Source: Bacillota bacterium (GTDB lineage Bacteria > Bacillota > Clostridia > Acetivibrionales > JANLFN01). From it: a DNA stretch of 64,000 nucleotides. The notes below the pieces were generated by a model. The model was not told the origin of the DNA and did no database searches. It saw nothing but the letters and a program-made list of their open reading frames with translations. Both the position numbers and the translations under genes were made by a program. The stretch lies in NCBI GenBank assembly GCA_023421675.1, contig JAEZTC010000002.1, forward strand, positions 248,001 through 312,000. The letters run 5' to 3'. Of the stretch, positions 61,794 to 64,000 are shown piece by piece. Each line of letters starts with the position of its first letter. The stretch's first letter is position 1.

Positions 61794-64000
61794 ATGTCAT
61801 TTAATTTTGGCAATCAGCAGGGTGACGGTGACAATAATTTCAATTTTGGAAACACATTTAACATTAAAGATTTTAAAAAGCCCGACATTAATGTTAAAAA
61901 GTTTAAAAAACCGTTTATTATCATTGGAATTATAATTCTTTTCATAATTCTAGCGGTTATTGCAGCAAACATTTATCTGGAAATAATCCAGTACAATGAA
62001 ATCGGCAATTTATCAAGCATTTATACCACAAACCTGTTATATAAGGTTTTGTTTGGTGTAGTAAGCTTTATATTCATATTTGCTGCATTCAGTGTTACAA
62101 ATATTTTTATAAACAAGAATATGCGTGTTTACAGAAGTGAAAGCGGACTTGCGGCTAAAAGATATCCGAATTATATTATATCTGCAATACTGGCTTTCAT
62201 AGGAGCACTTATTTGTCAGGATACATTTTACTCCAAGGCTATAAGCTTTTTGAATTCTGTAGGCTTTGGCAAGGAAGCTCCTGTAGTTGGACAGGACATA
62301 GGCTATTATATATTCCAGAGACCTTTTCTGATGGGAATATATGATTTCATATCAACTCTATGGATACTGATAATTGCCTATACTCTTATATACTATGTAA
62401 TTTCAGTAGTTACAAGTATGGATACAAGTGACGGCTTCAATATTAAAGATTCTAAATACAGAAGACTTATAAGACACAATATAATAAATGTAGCAATTTT
62501 CTTTATTATAAAAGCAGTTTCCTATAAGTTCCAAAGAGAAGGAGTATTGTATTCAACTGTAGTAAATACAAATGGAGCAAGCTGGGTTGATGTCAATATA
62601 TGGCTGAATTACTTTACTGTAGCACCTTTCCTGCTTCTAGCAATTGTAATTGCTGCTTTCTTTTTTGTCTGGAAAGGTAAACTTAAAAGAGCTGCTATAG
62701 TAATAGCTGTATTCCCGGTATGCTGGCTGCTTGTGACAATTGGTGCAACCGCTTACCAGTCATTTATTGTAAAACCTAATGAAGTTAAGTATGAAAGCGA
62801 ATATTTGAAATATAACATGGAGCAGACAAGGGAAGCATATAAAATAGATCAGGTTAAAAGAGCAAATTTCCCTACAATGAAGGAGCTCTCTACAGACATT
62901 ATAAATAAGAATATAAATACAGTTAACAATATTCGTGTTGTTGACTATCCGTCAACACTCGAAAGTAATACACAGCTGCAAAGCAATACAAACTTTTACA
63001 GCTTCCAGGACGGAGATATTATTAACTATAATATTAACGGCAAGGAAATACCTATATTCATAACAGCAAGGGAAATTGACAAAAACAAGCTTCCCGAGAA
63101 TGCAAACACTTATATTAATAAGAATTTCAAGTATACTCATGGTTATGGAATAGTTATTAATCCTATAAATTCAGTAACATCTCAGGGACAGGTTAATTTT
63201 ATACTGAATGGTCTTGATATGGTTTCTACTGATAAAAACCTGGTTGTTAAAAAGCCTGGAATATACTATGGAGAACTGACCAAGGATGATGTCATAGTTA
63301 AGGCAAACGGACTGAAGGAAATTGATTATGATGGTGTAAGTAAAAGTACCGTTTATGATGGTAAGGGCGGTATAAAGATGAATTTCCTTAATAAGGTTCT
63401 GTTTGCATTAAAGAATCAGGATTTGAATATGCTGATTTCAGGGTATATTTCATCGGATTCAAAGCTTCTTATAAACAGGGATATAATTGCAAGAGCACAA
63501 AAAGCTGTTCCGTTCCTTAAGGTGGATGAGGATCCGTATATTCTTCTGATGTCTGACGGAAGCCTTAAGTGGGTGCTTGATGCATATACCTATACAGATA
63601 AATATCCATATTCACAGAATGCGAGCCAGTACGGAAACTTCAATTATATAAGAAACTCCGTCAAAATCACTATTGATGCTTATGACGGAACTGTTAAATA
63701 CTATATAATTGATCAGAAGGATCCAATTGTTAAGATGTATGATAAGGCTTATCCAAACTTGTTCAGTAAGGATTCACTTCCCAAGGATGTAGTTTCACAT
63801 ATGAGATATCCAGAATTAATGTTCAAGATTCAGAGTGAAGTGCTTAGGAAGTATCACCTTGACCCCAATACAGGAAGCGAAACTATTCAGACCTTCTACG
63901 ACAACTCTGATAAGTGGGATATTGCTAAAAGTAATTCGGGTTCGAGCAGCACAGGATCAGCTAATAACAATAATGATTTGACAGACATGGATCCTTACTA
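61794..64000 (+). CDS. UPF0182 family membrane protein (3' end beyond window)
   Basis: An open frame from ATG 61794 (agggggaa upstream) runs off the window after 735 codons. A short Asn/Gly-rich start is followed by a membrane helix (IIIGIIILFIILAVIAANIYL) and about six more helices in the first 330 residues. A large extracytoplasmic domain follows (YTYTDKYPYSQNASQYGNFNYIRNSVKITIDAYDGTVKYYIID), matching UPF0182/COG1615. The Ser/Gly/Asn-rich linker before DMDPYY is typical of the family, whose full length is about 900 aa. Function unknown. Confidence 0.93.
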   Translation, partial: MSFNFGNQQGDGDNNFNFGNTFNIKDFKKPDINVKKFKKPFIIIGIIILFIILAVIAANIYLEIIQYNEIGNLSSIYTTNLLYKVLFGVVSFIFIFAAFSVTNIFINKNMRVYRSESGLAAKRYPNYIISAILAFIGALICQDTFYSKAISFLNSVGFGKEAPVVGQDIGYYIFQRPFLMGIYDFISTLWILIIAYTLIYYVISVVTSMDTSDGFNIKDSKYRRLIRHNIINVAIFFIIKAVSYKFQREGVLYSTVVNTNGASWVDVNIWLNYFTVAPFLLLAIVIAAFFFVWKGKLKRAAIVIAVFPVCWLLVTIGATAYQSFIVKPNEVKYESEYLKYNMEQTREAYKIDQVKRANFPTMKELSTDIINKNINTVNNIRVVDYPSTLESNTQLQSNTNFYSFQDGDIINYNINGKEIPIFITAREIDKNKLPENANTYINKNFKYTHGYGIVINPINSVTSQGQVNFILNGLDMVSTDKNLVVKKPGIYYGELTKDDVIVKANGLKEIDYDGVSKSTVYDGKGGIKMNFLNKVLFALKNQDLNMLISGYISSDSKLLINRDIIARAQKAVPFLKVDEDPYILLMSDGSLKWVLDAYTYTDKYPYSQNASQYGNFNYIRNSVKITIDAYDGTVKYYIIDQKDPIVKMYDKAYPNLFSKDSLPKDVVSHMRYPELMFKIQSEVLRKYHLDPNTGSETIQTFYDNSDKWDIAKSNSGSSSTGSANNNNDLTDMDPY

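Overview
The window is a 64 kb piece of a low-GC, endospore-forming anaerobic Firmicute. Gene content and style fit Clostridia, probably the Ruminiclostridium / Clostridium cluster III group, but the genus is an inference. Supporting signs are SpoVS with a sigma-H-type promoter, FapR-controlled type II fatty acid synthesis, a T-box riboswitch, a GAAC-N4-GTTC LexA box before recA, indolepyruvate:ferredoxin oxidoreductase, an Etf/acyl-CoA dehydrogenase operon, and many TTG starts behind strong Shine-Dalgarno sites. Most of the window is core chromosome. I see no prophage, CRISPR array, transposase or rRNA.

Layout. 1-7.8 kb: the end of an ECF sigma gene and its zinc-finger anti-sigma, then polA-coaE-lytic transglycosylase, a small unknown gene, a DMT transporter and a diguanylate cyclase. 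7.8-11.6 kb (mostly minus strand): DAHP synthase behind a T-box whose specifier reads UUC (Phe), a lone CheW, ychF, and a tRNA operon (CAU-Phe-Tyr). 11.7-21.6 kb: a beta-CASP nuclease, lactate permease, iorAB, paaK, an ACT-domain protein, PspC, a sugar kinase and a frameshifted lipoprotein gene. 21.7-27.7 kb (minus): moxR-DUF58-transglutaminase operon and L-lactate dehydrogenase. 27.9-33.8 kb: cinA-murJ-recA-recX and a polysaccharide deacetylase.

33.8-40.5 kb is the most accessory-looking part. It holds a small membrane protein, two methyltransferase genes, and a tandem duplication of about 2.4 kb carrying an ECF sigma / DUF4179 anti-sigma pair. The sigma copies stay nearly identical while the membrane-anchored partners have diverged. 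The second copy also drags along a decayed 5' end of the neighbouring methyltransferase gene.

40.5-45 kb: an AAC(3)-family acetyltransferase, then a minus-strand acyl-CoA dehydrogenase-etfB-etfA operon. Its EtfA carries an N-terminal two-cluster ferredoxin domain, resembling bifurcating caffeyl-CoA reductase complexes. A roughly 200-nt foldback element sits between the dehydrogenase gene and etfB. 45-64 kb: metallophosphoesterase, rimO-pgsA, fapR-plsX-fabH-fabD-fabG-acpP, fabF, rnc, a radical SAM gene, spoVS, smc, ftsY, and a UPF0182 membrane protein cut by the window end.

Metabolically, lactate permease, LDH, IorAB, PaaK and the Etf complex point to fermentation of organic and aromatic acids with ferredoxin-linked electron flow. 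The Phe-sensing T-box ties aromatic biosynthesis to charged tRNA-Phe. Three TTGAGAATT-armed palindromic repeats lie between genes and look like a dispersed, MITE-like family.
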